DNA of 8,296 nt from NCBI GenBank assembly GCA_008501575.1, contig QQUO01000264.1, positions 1-8,296 on the forward strand. Reading direction: 5' to 3'. Source of the stretch: Pseudomonadota bacterium. Its GTDB lineage: Bacteria > Pseudomonadota > Gammaproteobacteria > Xanthomonadales > Marinicellaceae. Under the pieces are notes generated by a model, which was given only the letters and a program-made list of their open reading frames with translations, was not told where the DNA came from and did no database searches. The translations under genes were made by a program, and so were the position numbers. Positions 1-7,097 of this stretch are shown here, one piece after another (the first letter of the stretch is position 1; each line of letters starts with the position of its first letter).

Positions 1-732
1 GTAATTAACGCCTAAATAATAGCCATTCGCTTTTAAATCACTTTTGAAGTTTTTGTAGTTTTTTAAGTTAACATCGAGCTTTCGGTAACCGATATCCGCA
101 GCCAGACCGAAACTGTTTTGGTATTGAAGAGACAGTTCAAAGTTGGTGGCGCGGTTGCGGTCAAAAGTGATGGATTCGACGGCGGCCTTGGCAGATAAGC
201 CGGTTAAGGGCAGCTCGAATTGAGTCTGCAGATACAGCATGGGGAGCCAGTCACTGAATTTTGTATCATCTCGATATAAAGTGTAATCTAAAAGGACATA
301 TTTAAAACGGTTGTGGCCGTTAAAATATTTTGCACTCAGGCCTAAATCCAAATTGACCCAGCTATCCATCAATTCGTAATACAGAACGACATCGGTATGG
401 GATAGGTTGATATCAGCATTGACCCGAGCAATGTTGCCGCTTAAAACGTCCGGCAGCCTCACGCTCATTAAACCATCGCTTTGGATGTTATTTCGTTTTA
501 TTTTGAGATTTGGCCAATAGGGAACGGCATGCTCAAAAATAATAAAATAATCAACATTGCTATTGTCCTTAAAATTGATGTTAACTGAGCCTTCGGCGGC
601 GATATCGGTACGCACATTGCCTTTAAGGTCATAGTCCCAGTATTGTGTGCCGACTGAAATATCGAACACTTCTGCGTGAGACTTCACACTCATAAGCATT
701 GATAAACATAACAAACTCACTAATTTAAGCAT
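1..732 (-). CDS. TIGR04219-like outer membrane beta-barrel protein (3' end cut by window edge)
   Basis: An open frame reads leftward from ATG at 732-730 to the window edge without a stop, giving 244 residues. It begins MLKLVSLLCLSMLMSVKSHA, a typical Sec signal peptide with likely cleavage after SHA, so the mature protein starts EVFDISVGTQYWDYD. The remainder alternates polar and hydrophobic residues with many aromatic strand ends, as in a small outer membrane beta-barrel. The N-terminal VGxxYWxY pattern and the late GYYLGVNY segment fit my recall of the TIGR04219 outer membrane family, whose members end close to such a motif with a terminal Phe. If so, only a few codons are missing at the left edge. 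The molecular role of the family is not established. The gene is divergent from the ycaO-type gene. Family assignment is from memory of the pattern; barrel, signal peptide and reading frame are seen directly. Confidence 0.8.
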   Translation of the reverse strand, partial: MLKLVSLLCLSMLMSVKSHAEVFDISVGTQYWDYDLKGNVRTDIAAEGSVNINFKDNSNVDYFIIFEHAVPYWPNLKIKRNNIQSDGLMSVRLPDVLSGNIARVNADINLSHTDVVLYYELMDSWVNLDLGLSAKYFNGHNRFKYVLLDYTLYRDDTKFSDWLPMLYLQTQFELPLTGLSAKAAVESITFDRNRATNFELSLQYQNSFGLAADIGYRKLDVNLKNYKNFKSDLKANGYYLGVNY

Positions 733-909
733 CAAAATCCACGGTTTTATAACCAAAGGTAAACCGGTATTTTAACGTAATGAGTGCAAATTAATATAAG
801 GACTTTTGAAAAGCAGGCATAAAGCTGTGAATAGACAGTGCAACACAAACCTTTTCTCGGGACAGGGTATAATGCGGTGCTTTCATTTCGTTATATCAAT
901 AGGGCCGCC
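733..909. promoter_or_regulatory. Divergent intergenic control region
   Basis: These 177 bp separate the leftward outer membrane gene from the rightward OsmC-YcaO gene and must hold both promoters. For the rightward gene a perfect TATAAT is visible (listed separately). For the leftward gene only AT-rich -10-like strings such as TAAAAT on the minus strand are seen, without a convincing -35 partner. No clear operator was recognised. Confidence 0.6.
868..873 (+). promoter_or_regulatory. Perfect -10 box (TATAAT) for the OsmC-YcaO gene
   Basis: TATAAT matches the sigma-70 -10 consensus at all six positions and is preceded by GGG, which gives half of an extended -10 motif. No good -35 hexamer lies 16-18 bp upstream. 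Transcription from here would start near 880 and leave a leader of about 30 nt before ATG 910. This also argues against translation from the in-frame GTG at 838, which lies upstream of the promoter. Confidence 0.5.
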
Positions 910-3090
910 ATGGAAATCAAAGTAAATTTTCTCGATAATCTCAGACAAGAAGCGCTGTTTGATGATTTTAAGGTTATTACGGACCAGCCAATTCGTTATA
1001 AGGGCGATGGTTCGGCACCGGGTCCGTTTGATTATTTTTTAGCCTCGTCGGCATTGTGTGCGGCTTATTTTGTGCGGATATATTGCAACAGTCGCAATAT
1101 CCCGACGGAGTATATCCGTTTATCACAGAATAATATCGTTGATCCCGAAGACCGCTATAACCAGATTTTTAAAATTCAGGTGGAGCTGCCCGAGGATATT
1201 TCTGAAAAAGATCGACGCGGCATTTTGCGTTCTATTGATCGATGTACGGTGAAAAAAGTGGTACAAACCGGGCCAGAGTTTCAGGTTGAGATTGTCGAGA
1301 ATCTGGATGCCGAAAGTGGGGCTTTGCTGATGGCGGATATCGATCAGGGTTCACAAACATTTATCGAGGGCAAGGATTTGCCACTGGAGCAGACCATTGC
1401 CAATATAACGTCGTTAATTGCTGATTTGGGTATTAAAATCGAAATTGGTTCCTGGCGTAATTTGGTGCCCAATGTCTGGTCACTGCATTTACGGGATGCA
1501 GCATCACCCTTGTGTTTTACCAATGGTAAAGGTTCGACCAAGGAAAGCGCTTTGTGCTCGGCCTTGGGTGAGTTTGTGGAGCGCATGAATTGTGGATTTT
1601 TCTACAATGATTATTATTTTGGTGAGGCCATTGCGAACAGCGAGTTTGTCCATTATCCGGATGAGAAATGGTTTCCACTGACAGCAGATGACAGGTTACC
1701 GGCCGGTATGCTGGATGAGTATTGTTTGGCGATTTATAACCCTGAAGGTGAATTGCGCGGCTCACATTTAATTGACACCAATTCAGGGCGGGGTGATCGC
1801 GGCATTTGCTGTATTCCTTATCAGCGGCTTTCGGACGGTGAAACGGTTTATTTTCCGTCTAATCTGATTGAGAATCTGTATGTCAGTAATGGCATGAGCT
1901 CCGGTAATACCCTGGCGGAAGCCAAAGTTCAGGCGCTGTCGGAAATTATCGAGCGGGCAGTTAAAAAGACAATTATTCAAGAAGAAATTGCCTTGCCGGA
2001 TGTGCCGGAAGAAGTTTTAGCGAAATACCCGAAAATTGTTGCGGGCATTGAAGCCCTGGCAGAACAGGGTTTTCCGGTGGTGGTCAAAGACGCGTCCTTA
2101 GGCGGTCGGTTTCCGGTGATGAATGTCACCCTGATGAATCCGAAAACCGGTGGGGCCTATGCCTGTTTTGGCGCCCATCCGAGTTTTGAAGTGGCATTGG
2201 AACGTACCCTGACGGAATTATTACAGGGTCGCAGTTTTCAGGGATTTGATGATATGCCACGGCCCACATTTAATAGTCTGGCGGTGACTGAGCCGGAAAA
2301 CTCGGTGGATCATTTTATTGATTCAACCGGTGTTGTCTCCTGGCGCTTTTTTAGTAATCAGTCTGATTATGAATTCTGTGAATGGGATTTTGCAGACAGC
2401 ACCGCAGCAGAAAGTGATTTTCTGCTGGGATTATTCGAAGACATGGGTTTAGAAGTCTATATGGCGGTATTTGATGAGCTGGGCTCGCCGGTATGTCGGG
2501 TATTGGTGCCGGGTTATTCGGAAATTTATCCGGTGGAGGATTTGGTTTGGGATAACACCAATATGGCACTGGATTACCGAGAAGATATTCTCAATATCCA
2601 TCGTTTAAATGACAAGGAACTGCATGATCTGGTAACCCGTTTAGAAGACAGTCAGCTCGATAATTACATGGACATTAAAACCCTGATTGGTATTGAGTTT
2701 GATGAAAATACCGTTTGGGGACAACTGACCATTTTAGAGCTTAAAATACTGATTTATCTGGTTCTAAAGGACTATGAAGAAGCCCTTGATTTGGTGCAAG
2801 CCTTTTTGCAATACAATGATAACACCGTTGAGCGGGAGCTGTTCTATCTGGCCATGGAGGCGGCCCTGGAAATTACCTTAGACGATGCATTGGAGATTGA
2901 TGACTTTATTGAGAATCTGAAGCGTATGTTTGGTGCTGAAACCACAGAGGCTGTGGTCGGTTCAGTCAGCGGTGCAATCCGATTTCATGGTTTAACCAAA
3001 ACCAGTATGCAATTGGAGGGCTTAGACCGGCATTTGAATTTAATCGATTTTATTCAAAAGGTGCATCACGCCCGTGCTCTGGCTTCTTAA
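910..3090 (+). CDS. ycaO: OsmC domain-YcaO domain fusion protein (probable S12 methylthiolation accessory factor)
   Basis: This 726-residue protein has two parts. Residues 1-~147 form an OsmC-like domain that keeps both signature cysteines, C50 (in ASSALC) and C112 (in IDRCTV), the pair used for peroxide reduction in OsmC/Ohr proteins. From about residue 148 (SQTFIEGKD) it is collinear with full-length E. coli YcaO (586 residues; about 579 here). It carries the ATP-binding hallmarks ALGEFVER (218-225), NGMSSGNT (327-334) and SEIIER (344-349), LLQGR, and a helical TPR-like C-terminus. E. coli YcaO is linked to RimO-dependent beta-methylthiolation of ribosomal protein S12; it has no known peptide-cyclising role, and no precursor peptide or dehydrogenase gene lies nearby here. 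I chose ATG 910 because AGGG at 901-904 sits 5 nt upstream and a TATAAT lies at 868-873; the in-frame GTG 838 precedes that promoter. The protein is expected to be cytoplasmic. The role in S12 modification is inferred from the homologue, and the function of the OsmC part is unknown. Confidence 0.92.
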   Translation: MEIKVNFLDNLRQEALFDDFKVITDQPIRYKGDGSAPGPFDYFLASSALCAAYFVRIYCNSRNIPTEYIRLSQNNIVDPEDRYNQIFKIQVELPEDISEKDRRGILRSIDRCTVKKVVQTGPEFQVEIVENLDAESGALLMADIDQGSQTFIEGKDLPLEQTIANITSLIADLGIKIEIGSWRNLVPNVWSLHLRDAASPLCFTNGKGSTKESALCSALGEFVERMNCGFFYNDYYFGEAIANSEFVHYPDEKWFPLTADDRLPAGMLDEYCLAIYNPEGELRGSHLIDTNSGRGDRGICCIPYQRLSDGETVYFPSNLIENLYVSNGMSSGNTLAEAKVQALSEIIERAVKKTIIQEEIALPDVPEEVLAKYPKIVAGIEALAEQGFPVVVKDASLGGRFPVMNVTLMNPKTGGAYACFGAHPSFEVALERTLTELLQGRSFQGFDDMPRPTFNSLAVTEPENSVDHFIDSTGVVSWRFFSNQSDYEFCEWDFADSTAAESDFLLGLFEDMGLEVYMAVFDELGSPVCRVLVPGYSEIYPVEDLVWDNTNMALDYREDILNIHRLNDKELHDLVTRLEDSQLDNYMDIKTLIGIEFDENTVWGQLTILELKILIYLVLKDYEEALDLVQAFLQYNDNTVERELFYLAMEAALEITLDDALEIDDFIENLKRMFGAETTEAVVGSVSGAIRFHGLTKTSMQLEGLDRHLNLIDFIQKVHHARALAS

Positions 3091-3092
3091 AT

Positions 3093-3113
3093 AGGTGGTA
3101 AAGCACCACTTTT
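3093..3113 (+). terminator. Weak hairpin after the OsmC-YcaO gene, possible terminator
   Basis: A short stem pairs AGGTGGT (3093-3099) with ACCACTT (3105-3111), including one G-T wobble, around a five-base loop AAAGC. It starts three bases after the stop codon and runs into only four T residues. Position and shape suggest a weak intrinsic terminator separating this gene from the iron operon. Confidence 0.4.
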
Positions 3114-3126
3114 GCTCAGTCAATGG

Positions 3127-3155
3127 TTGTAAGTAAGAATCATTATCAATAGAAT
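3127..3155 (+). promoter_or_regulatory. Sigma-70 type promoter of the iron-uptake operon
   Basis: TTGTAA (3127-3132, 4 of 6 to the -35 consensus) and TAGAAT (3150-3155, 5 of 6 to the -10 consensus) are separated by exactly 17 bp. Transcription would start near 3162, giving a leader of about 19 nt before ATG 3181. The spacer holds a strong Fur box, which supports this as the working promoter. Confidence 0.6.
3134..3148 (+). promoter_or_regulatory. Fur box (ferric uptake regulator operator)
   Basis: TAAGAATCATTATCA matches the 7-1-7 Fur consensus TGATAAT-N-ATTATCA at 12 of 14 defined positions, with a perfect right half. In the older 19-bp frame (3129-3147) the match is 14 of 19. It lies between the -35 and -10 hexamers, so Fur with ferrous iron would block RNA polymerase directly. 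The downstream genes encode a ferric iron importer, exactly the expected target. Confidence 0.75.
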
Positions 3156-3180
3156 AGGCGCTTTTTAGTTGAGATTATAT

Positions 3181-4215
3181 ATGATGCAGTTAAGGCCTCT
3201 ATATTTGTGTTTAGGCGCGTTTTTGATGACAGGGTTGTTATCAGCTTGCAGTTCGGACACACCGCAACAGGTGAATGTTTATTCTGCCCGAAAAGCCGAG
3301 TTAATAGAACCCCTGTTAAAACGCTTTACAGCCGATACCGGGATTCAGGTTAATTTAGTCACCGGTAAAGCTGATGCCTTAATTCAACGCCTAAAAGCAG
3401 AGGGCAGGGCCTCACCGGCTGATCTACTCATCACTGTGGATGCCGGCCGTTTATATCGGGCCAAGCAAATGCAACTTACACAGACCATCGAACAGACAGC
3501 CTTGACTTCATTGGTGCCGGGTGCTTACCGAGATCCTGAGGGGCATTGGCTGGGTTTGTCGTTACGGGCACGTCCTATTATGTATGCCAGGGATCGGGTC
3601 AGTCCTGATAGTTTGTCCACTTATGAGGCGCTGGCAGATGAACATTGGCACGGGCGGGTCTGCATCCGTTCTTCCAATAACATTTACAACCAATCTTTGG
3701 TGGCTTCCATGATTGCAGCGTCCGGAATCGATGCTGTGGAGCAATGGGCCGGAGATTTTGTTGATAATTTTGCGCGTAATCCGGTCGGCGGTGATCGTGA
3801 TCAAATTAAAGCCGTGGCGGCCGGTCAATGTGATGTGGCTGTGGCCAATACCTATTATTTATTGGGCATGTTAACATCAGCTAACCAGGCTGAAAAACAT
3901 GCCGCGCAACAGGTTTCGGTCTTTTGGCCCAATCAAGGGAACCGTGGAACCCATGTCAATATTTCCGGAATTGCCATGACCCAATCAGCAAAAAACATCG
4001 AACAGGCACAACAATTAATGACATATTTATTACAGCCTGAAGCACAGGCATGGTACGCTCAAAAGAATGGCGAATACCCTGTAATCGAGGGCCCAGAGGT
4101 ACATCCTTTATTACAGCGTTGGGGGAATTTTAAGAAAGATAACCTCAATGTAAATCGTTTGGGTGAATTAAACACAGCGGCGGTGCAGGTCATGGATCGC
4201 GCCGGTTGGCGTTAA
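3181..4215 (+). CDS. fbpA: Fe(3+) ABC transporter substrate-binding lipoprotein
   Basis: This 344-residue protein belongs to the FbpA/FutA/AfuA class of iron(III)-binding proteins and would deliver ferric iron to the permease encoded next. The N-terminus is a lipoprotein signal with lipobox LSAC, so Cys23 is probably lipidated and the protein anchored to a membrane rather than free in the periplasm; the following SSD gives no clear Asp+2 avoidance signal. Family marks include NVYSAR near residue 32, whose tyrosine often contributes to the metal site, and the paired tyrosines Y225-Y226 in NTYYLLG, the typical iron ligands. Start choice: ATG 3181 has GAG at 3171-3173 seven bases upstream. ATG 3184 is an equally possible start, and the in-frame TTG at 3169 would add four residues but has poorer support. 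A Fur-box promoter precedes it and the permease gene follows after 21 bp. A related metal or ligand cannot be excluded, but the tyrosine pair and the Fur box favour ferric iron. Confidence 0.9.
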   Translation: MMQLRPLYLCLGAFLMTGLLSACSSDTPQQVNVYSARKAELIEPLLKRFTADTGIQVNLVTGKADALIQRLKAEGRASPADLLITVDAGRLYRAKQMQLTQTIEQTALTSLVPGAYRDPEGHWLGLSLRARPIMYARDRVSPDSLSTYEALADEHWHGRVCIRSSNNIYNQSLVASMIAASGIDAVEQWAGDFVDNFARNPVGGDRDQIKAVAAGQCDVAVANTYYLLGMLTSANQAEKHAAQQVSVFWPNQGNRGTHVNISGIAMTQSAKNIEQAQQLMTYLLQPEAQAWYAQKNGEYPVIEGPEVHPLLQRWGNFKKDNLNVNRLGELNTAAVQVMDRAGWR

Positions 4216-4236
4216 CCGGACAATCTTATAAATCAC

Positions 4237-5877
4237 GTGAACAACAGCACGAACACCCTGATGAGGCACAAGTCCCATATTATGTTGGTGGTTCTGGTGT
4301 TGCTGTTTAGTTTGCCATTTGTGGCCCTGATTGGTCAGATGTTATCTCCGGATATGCCGGTCTGGTCACATTTATGGCAAACGGTGTTACCGACTTATTT
4401 GAAAAATTCACTGATATTGGCCATTAGTGTGGGTTTTGTGTCGTTATTTATCGGGGTGCTGTTGGCGTGGTTGACCGCCTCCTGTGAGTTTCCCGGTCGC
4501 CGCTATTTTGATTGGTTATTGGTGTTGCCGATGGCCATGCCCGGCTACATTGTGGCTTATGCTTACACCTGGTTATTAGATGTCCCCGGGGTATTACAAT
4601 CAAATCTTCGAAGTGTCACTGGATGGTCATACGGTGATTATTATTTTCCCAATATCCGCTCCTTATCCGGTGCCATCATCGTGTTGTCATTGGTGCTGTA
4701 TCCCTATGTCTATTTGCTTTGTCGTGCGGCTTTTATCAATCAAGCCAAAGGCCTCCTTGAAGCCCATCAATTATTAGGTGGTGGTGGCTTGCGGTTTTTC
4801 CGTCAAGTGGCACTGCCATTGGCTCGACCGGCCATGTTTGGCGGACTTGCGCTGGTGTTGATGGAAACCCTGGCAGATTTTGGGACTGTTGAATATTTTG
4901 GTGTTAACACCTTAACAACCGGAATCTTAAAGTCGTGGTTTGGAATGAACAGTTTATCGGGTGCCGCTTTGATTGCGATGTTTTTAATGGTGCTGGTTTT
5001 GCTGGTGGTGGTGATTGAAAAAAGTTTGCGGGGTGCCGCGCAATTTGATGAAGTGCATGCCGCACAACAGCGTAGCAAGCGCATTCAATTGCATGGCTGG
5101 TTAGCACATGTGGTTGTTGTGTTTTGTGGCTCGGTGGCCTTTTTAGGGTTTATTTTGCCGCTGTTGTTGCTGGGTTTGATGGCGATACAGGCCGGCTCAG
5201 GTTTTAATTTTGAAACTTTATTAACCGTGTCTTGGCAAACTTTTATGTTGGCCGGTGGTTGTGCTGTTTTAATTGTGCTATTGGCCTTATTTATGGGTCA
5301 TCAACAACGCAGCAGCCGTTCTAAAAAACTGAATGCCACTTTACATGCCATGAGTCTTGGCTATGCCATACCCGGACTGGTCATCGCGGTGGGTTTAAGT
5401 TTGGCTCTGGGATGGATGGATGAGATTTTCAACTTCATGCAAACTCAATTATTTGGGGGCCGTGAACAATTGTGGCTCAGTGGTGGCTTTTTGGCTTTGG
5501 TCATGGCTTATTGTATTCGTTTTATGGCGGTGGCAATCCAACCCATTCAAGCCGGCTTTGCCGGCATTAACCACCATTTTGATGAAGTCAGTGTATTGGC
5601 CGGTCAAAGTGGTTTTAAACGAATGACGAGCATTCACATGCCCTTACTAAAGGGTAGTTTGTTAACGGCCTTGTTATTGGCGTTTGTAGATTTGTTGAAA
5701 GAGTTGCCGGCAACTTTGGTGTTGCGGCCTTTTAACTTTAATACACTGGCGGTGAAAACCTATGAGCTGGCTTCCGATGAACGCTTGGCCGAAGCTGCTT
5801 TGCCGGCTTTGTGTATTGTGGCTGTGGGCTTACTACCCGTTATATTACTTAATCGCCAATCAGGTAAATCTTTATGA
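4237..5877 (+). CDS. fbpB: Iron(III) ABC transporter permease, two fused transmembrane domains
   Basis: This 546-residue inner-membrane protein is very hydrophobic, with about a dozen predicted helices arranged as two binding-protein-dependent permease domains in one chain, the usual FbpB/AfuB/SfuB form. Each half carries an EAA-type cytoplasmic loop that docks the ATPase: EAHQLLGGGGLRFFRQVALP from residue 175 and EVSVLAGQSGFKRMTSIHMP from residue 450. The second loop has Val-Ser where the first has the more usual Ala. The start is uncertain: GTG 4237 gives the longest form but has no Shine-Dalgarno sequence, while ATG 4261 and ATG 4282 are in frame before the first helix and also lack good ribosome binding sites. 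Translation may be coupled to the upstream lipoprotein gene, 21 bp away. Its stop overlaps the ATPase start (ATGA), so the two are coupled. Full length for the family, no frameshift. Confidence 0.92.
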   Translation: MNNSTNTLMRHKSHIMLVVLVLLFSLPFVALIGQMLSPDMPVWSHLWQTVLPTYLKNSLILAISVGFVSLFIGVLLAWLTASCEFPGRRYFDWLLVLPMAMPGYIVAYAYTWLLDVPGVLQSNLRSVTGWSYGDYYFPNIRSLSGAIIVLSLVLYPYVYLLCRAAFINQAKGLLEAHQLLGGGGLRFFRQVALPLARPAMFGGLALVLMETLADFGTVEYFGVNTLTTGILKSWFGMNSLSGAALIAMFLMVLVLLVVVIEKSLRGAAQFDEVHAAQQRSKRIQLHGWLAHVVVVFCGSVAFLGFILPLLLLGLMAIQAGSGFNFETLLTVSWQTFMLAGGCAVLIVLLALFMGHQQRSSRSKKLNATLHAMSLGYAIPGLVIAVGLSLALGWMDEIFNFMQTQLFGGREQLWLSGGFLALVMAYCIRFMAVAIQPIQAGFAGINHHFDEVSVLAGQSGFKRMTSIHMPLLKGSLLTALLLAFVDLLKELPATLVLRPFNFNTLAVKTYELASDERLAEAALPALCIVAVGLLPVILLNRQSGKSL

Positions 5878-6908
5878 AACCCGTACTTAATTTAAAAGGT
5901 GTTTCTTTTCAATATCTTAAAAATGCCATTATCGAGGACATCAGTTTTCAGGTCAACGGTGGTGAAATTGCCTGCTTATTGGGCCCCAGTGGCTGTGGTA
6001 AAAGCACCTTGTTACGTTTGATTGCGGGTTTTGAACAACCTCAGCAAGGGCAAATTTATATTCACCAAAACCTGGTGGCATCGGCAGACACAATGACACC
6101 ACCGCAACAAAGGCAGGTGGGCATGTTGTTTCAAAATCTGGCCCTGTTTCCGCACATGACCGTTAACCAAAACATCGGATTTGGTTTATCAGGGCATGCC
6201 GACAAACAACAACGCATTGATGAATTATTGTGTTTGTGTCGACTCGAGGGTCTCAATCATCGTTATCCACACCAATTATCCGGCGGTCAACGACAGCGGG
6301 TGGCCTTGGCCCGCGCGATGGCACCAAAGCCACGTATTATTCTGTTAGATGAACCTTTTTCCAGTGTGGAAAGTGAATTACAAAATGATTTGGCCCATGA
6401 GGTCAAACAGATTCTCAAATCTCAAGGCGTGAGCGTCTTGTGGGTGACCCACAGTATAGATGAAGCCTTGGCCGTGGCCGACCACATTGGCATTATTTGG
6501 CAAGGTCGGTTAATGGAGTGGTCAACCCCAACGGAATTGTATGAACAACCAAAATCAGCCGTGGCCGTCAAGTTTCTCAATCAGGCCAATTTAATTAGCG
6601 GGGAAATGAATGAGCAAGGTTGTGTCAACAGCACCATTGGTTGCTTAAACTTAGTCAATGAGGACCAACTTACCCCGCACCAAGCAACCCAGGTGGCGAT
6701 TAAACAAAGCCAATTATCACTGTCGCTGGAACAACCGACCAATGGGGTGGTTAAATCTTGCGTTTATCAAGGCGGTTATTATGCTTTAACCATTGATATT
6801 GGTGACAAGCAACGGCTCAAGATGCATCATAACCAAGCCCTTAAACCCAATACCGCTATTCAGGTAAAAGCCATCACCAATAATGGGTTATACGGTTATC
6901 AGACTTAA
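5874..6908 (+). CDS. fbpC: Iron(III) ABC transporter ATP-binding protein
   Basis: This 344-residue cytoplasmic ATPase powers iron import through the neighbouring permease. All nucleotide-binding parts are present: A-loop aromatic Y14, Walker A GPSGCGKST (37-45), Q-loop Q87 in FQNLALFPHMTV, signature LSGGQ (135-139), Walker B IILLDEP (155-161) and switch histidine H193 in VTHS. The D-loop reads SSVE (163-166) instead of the usual SALD, a conservative Asp-to-Glu change. The region after about residue 230 is a C-terminal extension with a TOBE-like beta domain (about 275-340), as in FbpC, PotA and MalK-type ATPases. Length is normal for the family. The start ATG shares four bases with the permease stop (ATGA at 5874-5877), with AGG at 5862-5864 as a ribosome binding site. 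It is the last gene of the operon. The motifs alone would also fit another CysA/PotA-class importer; the neighbours fix the substrate as iron. Confidence 0.93.
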   Translation: MKPVLNLKGVSFQYLKNAIIEDISFQVNGGEIACLLGPSGCGKSTLLRLIAGFEQPQQGQIYIHQNLVASADTMTPPQQRQVGMLFQNLALFPHMTVNQNIGFGLSGHADKQQRIDELLCLCRLEGLNHRYPHQLSGGQRQRVALARAMAPKPRIILLDEPFSSVESELQNDLAHEVKQILKSQGVSVLWVTHSIDEALAVADHIGIIWQGRLMEWSTPTELYEQPKSAVAVKFLNQANLISGEMNEQGCVNSTIGCLNLVNEDQLTPHQATQVAIKQSQLSLSLEQPTNGVVKSCVYQGGYYALTIDIGDKQRLKMHHNQALKPNTAIQVKAITNNGLYGYQT

Positions 6909-6935
6909 AACATTGAGCTGTTACTGCTTTATTAA

Positions 6936-6969
6936 GCCAAGTCATTTCCAGGAATGTCAATTACTTGGC
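6936..6969. repeat. Inverted repeat after the iron operon
   Basis: GCCAAGT (6936-6942) and ACTTGGC (6963-6969) are perfect 7-bp inverted arms around a 20-base spacer, beginning 27 bp after the ATPase stop. There is no T-tract on the plus strand behind it, so it is not a standard intrinsic terminator. It may stabilise the 3' end of the transcript or take part in Rho-dependent termination. Confidence 0.45.
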
Positions 6970-6970
6970 G

Positions 6971-6994
6971 TCATGCCGGCCACACGGGCCATGA
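6971..6994. repeat. Imperfect GC-rich hairpin
   Basis: TCATG (6971-6975) pairs with CATGA (6990-6994) and GCC (6979-6981) with GGC (6987-6989), leaving a three-base bulge and a small loop. It follows the preceding inverted repeat directly. The trailing sequence ATTTGATT is only loosely T-rich, so a role in ending the iron-operon transcript is possible but weak. Confidence 0.35.
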
Positions 6995-7000
6995 TTTGAT

Positions 7001-7022
7001 TAATCACATAATTCGGTGATTA
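7001..7022. repeat. AT-rich inverted repeat, possible operator
   Basis: TAATCAC (7001-7007) and GTGATTA (7016-7022) form perfect 7-bp arms around an 8-base spacer. The left arm also lies inside the 10-bp palindrome TGATTAATCA (6997-7006). The two-arm symmetry resembles a binding site for a dimeric regulator. It lies about 130 bp before the beta-helix gene; the regulator is unknown. Confidence 0.35.
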
Positions 7023-7057
7023 TTAACAGGACTTTTTGCAATTGAGTTTTTATCATA

Positions 7058-7079
7058 AGTTGTGAGGACGGTCACATGA
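7058..7079 (+). promoter_or_regulatory. CRP (cAMP receptor protein) binding site
   Basis: The core TGTGA (7061-7065), six bases, TCACA (7072-7076) is a perfect match to the CRP consensus half sites and spacing. Its centre at 7068.5 is 41.5 bp upstream of a start point near 7110 predicted from the -10-like TACATT at 7098-7103, the standard class II activation distance. It would put the secreted beta-helix gene under carbon catabolite control. In some gammaproteobacteria the same motif is read by the related Vfr or Clp proteins. Confidence 0.72.
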
Positions 7080-7097
7080 TGTGTGCAATAATTCAAT

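Noticed and set aside
838..909. Upstream in-frame GTG at 838 as the start of the OsmC-YcaO protein
   Set aside because: It lies before the TATAAT box at 868-873, has no ribosome binding site, and adds 24 residues not expected for an OsmC domain; ATG 910 has AGGG at the right distance.
1344..2569. Several open frames antisense to the OsmC-YcaO gene
   Set aside because: They have low-complexity Pro/His/Asn-rich translations and no start signals, and they lie opposite a strongly conserved coding frame.
910..3090. YcaO as part of a thiazole/oxazole-modified peptide (TOMM) biosynthesis cluster
   Set aside because: No precursor peptide, dehydrogenase or E1-like partner gene is present, the protein tracks E. 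coli YcaO along its full length, and the C-terminus lacks the proline-rich end common in azoline-forming YcaO enzymes.
3169..3180. TTG at 3169 as start of the iron-binding protein
   Set aside because: TTG is a rare start, it lies only a few bases after the predicted transcription start, and ATG 3181 has a normal signal peptide and GAG at good spacing.
6936..6969. Inverted repeat as a standard Rho-independent terminator
   Set aside because: The 20-base loop is long and no T-tract follows on the plus strand.
7073..7083. CACAT-G-ATGTG symmetry as a second operator
   Set aside because: It overlaps the right half of the CRP site and is too short to separate from chance.
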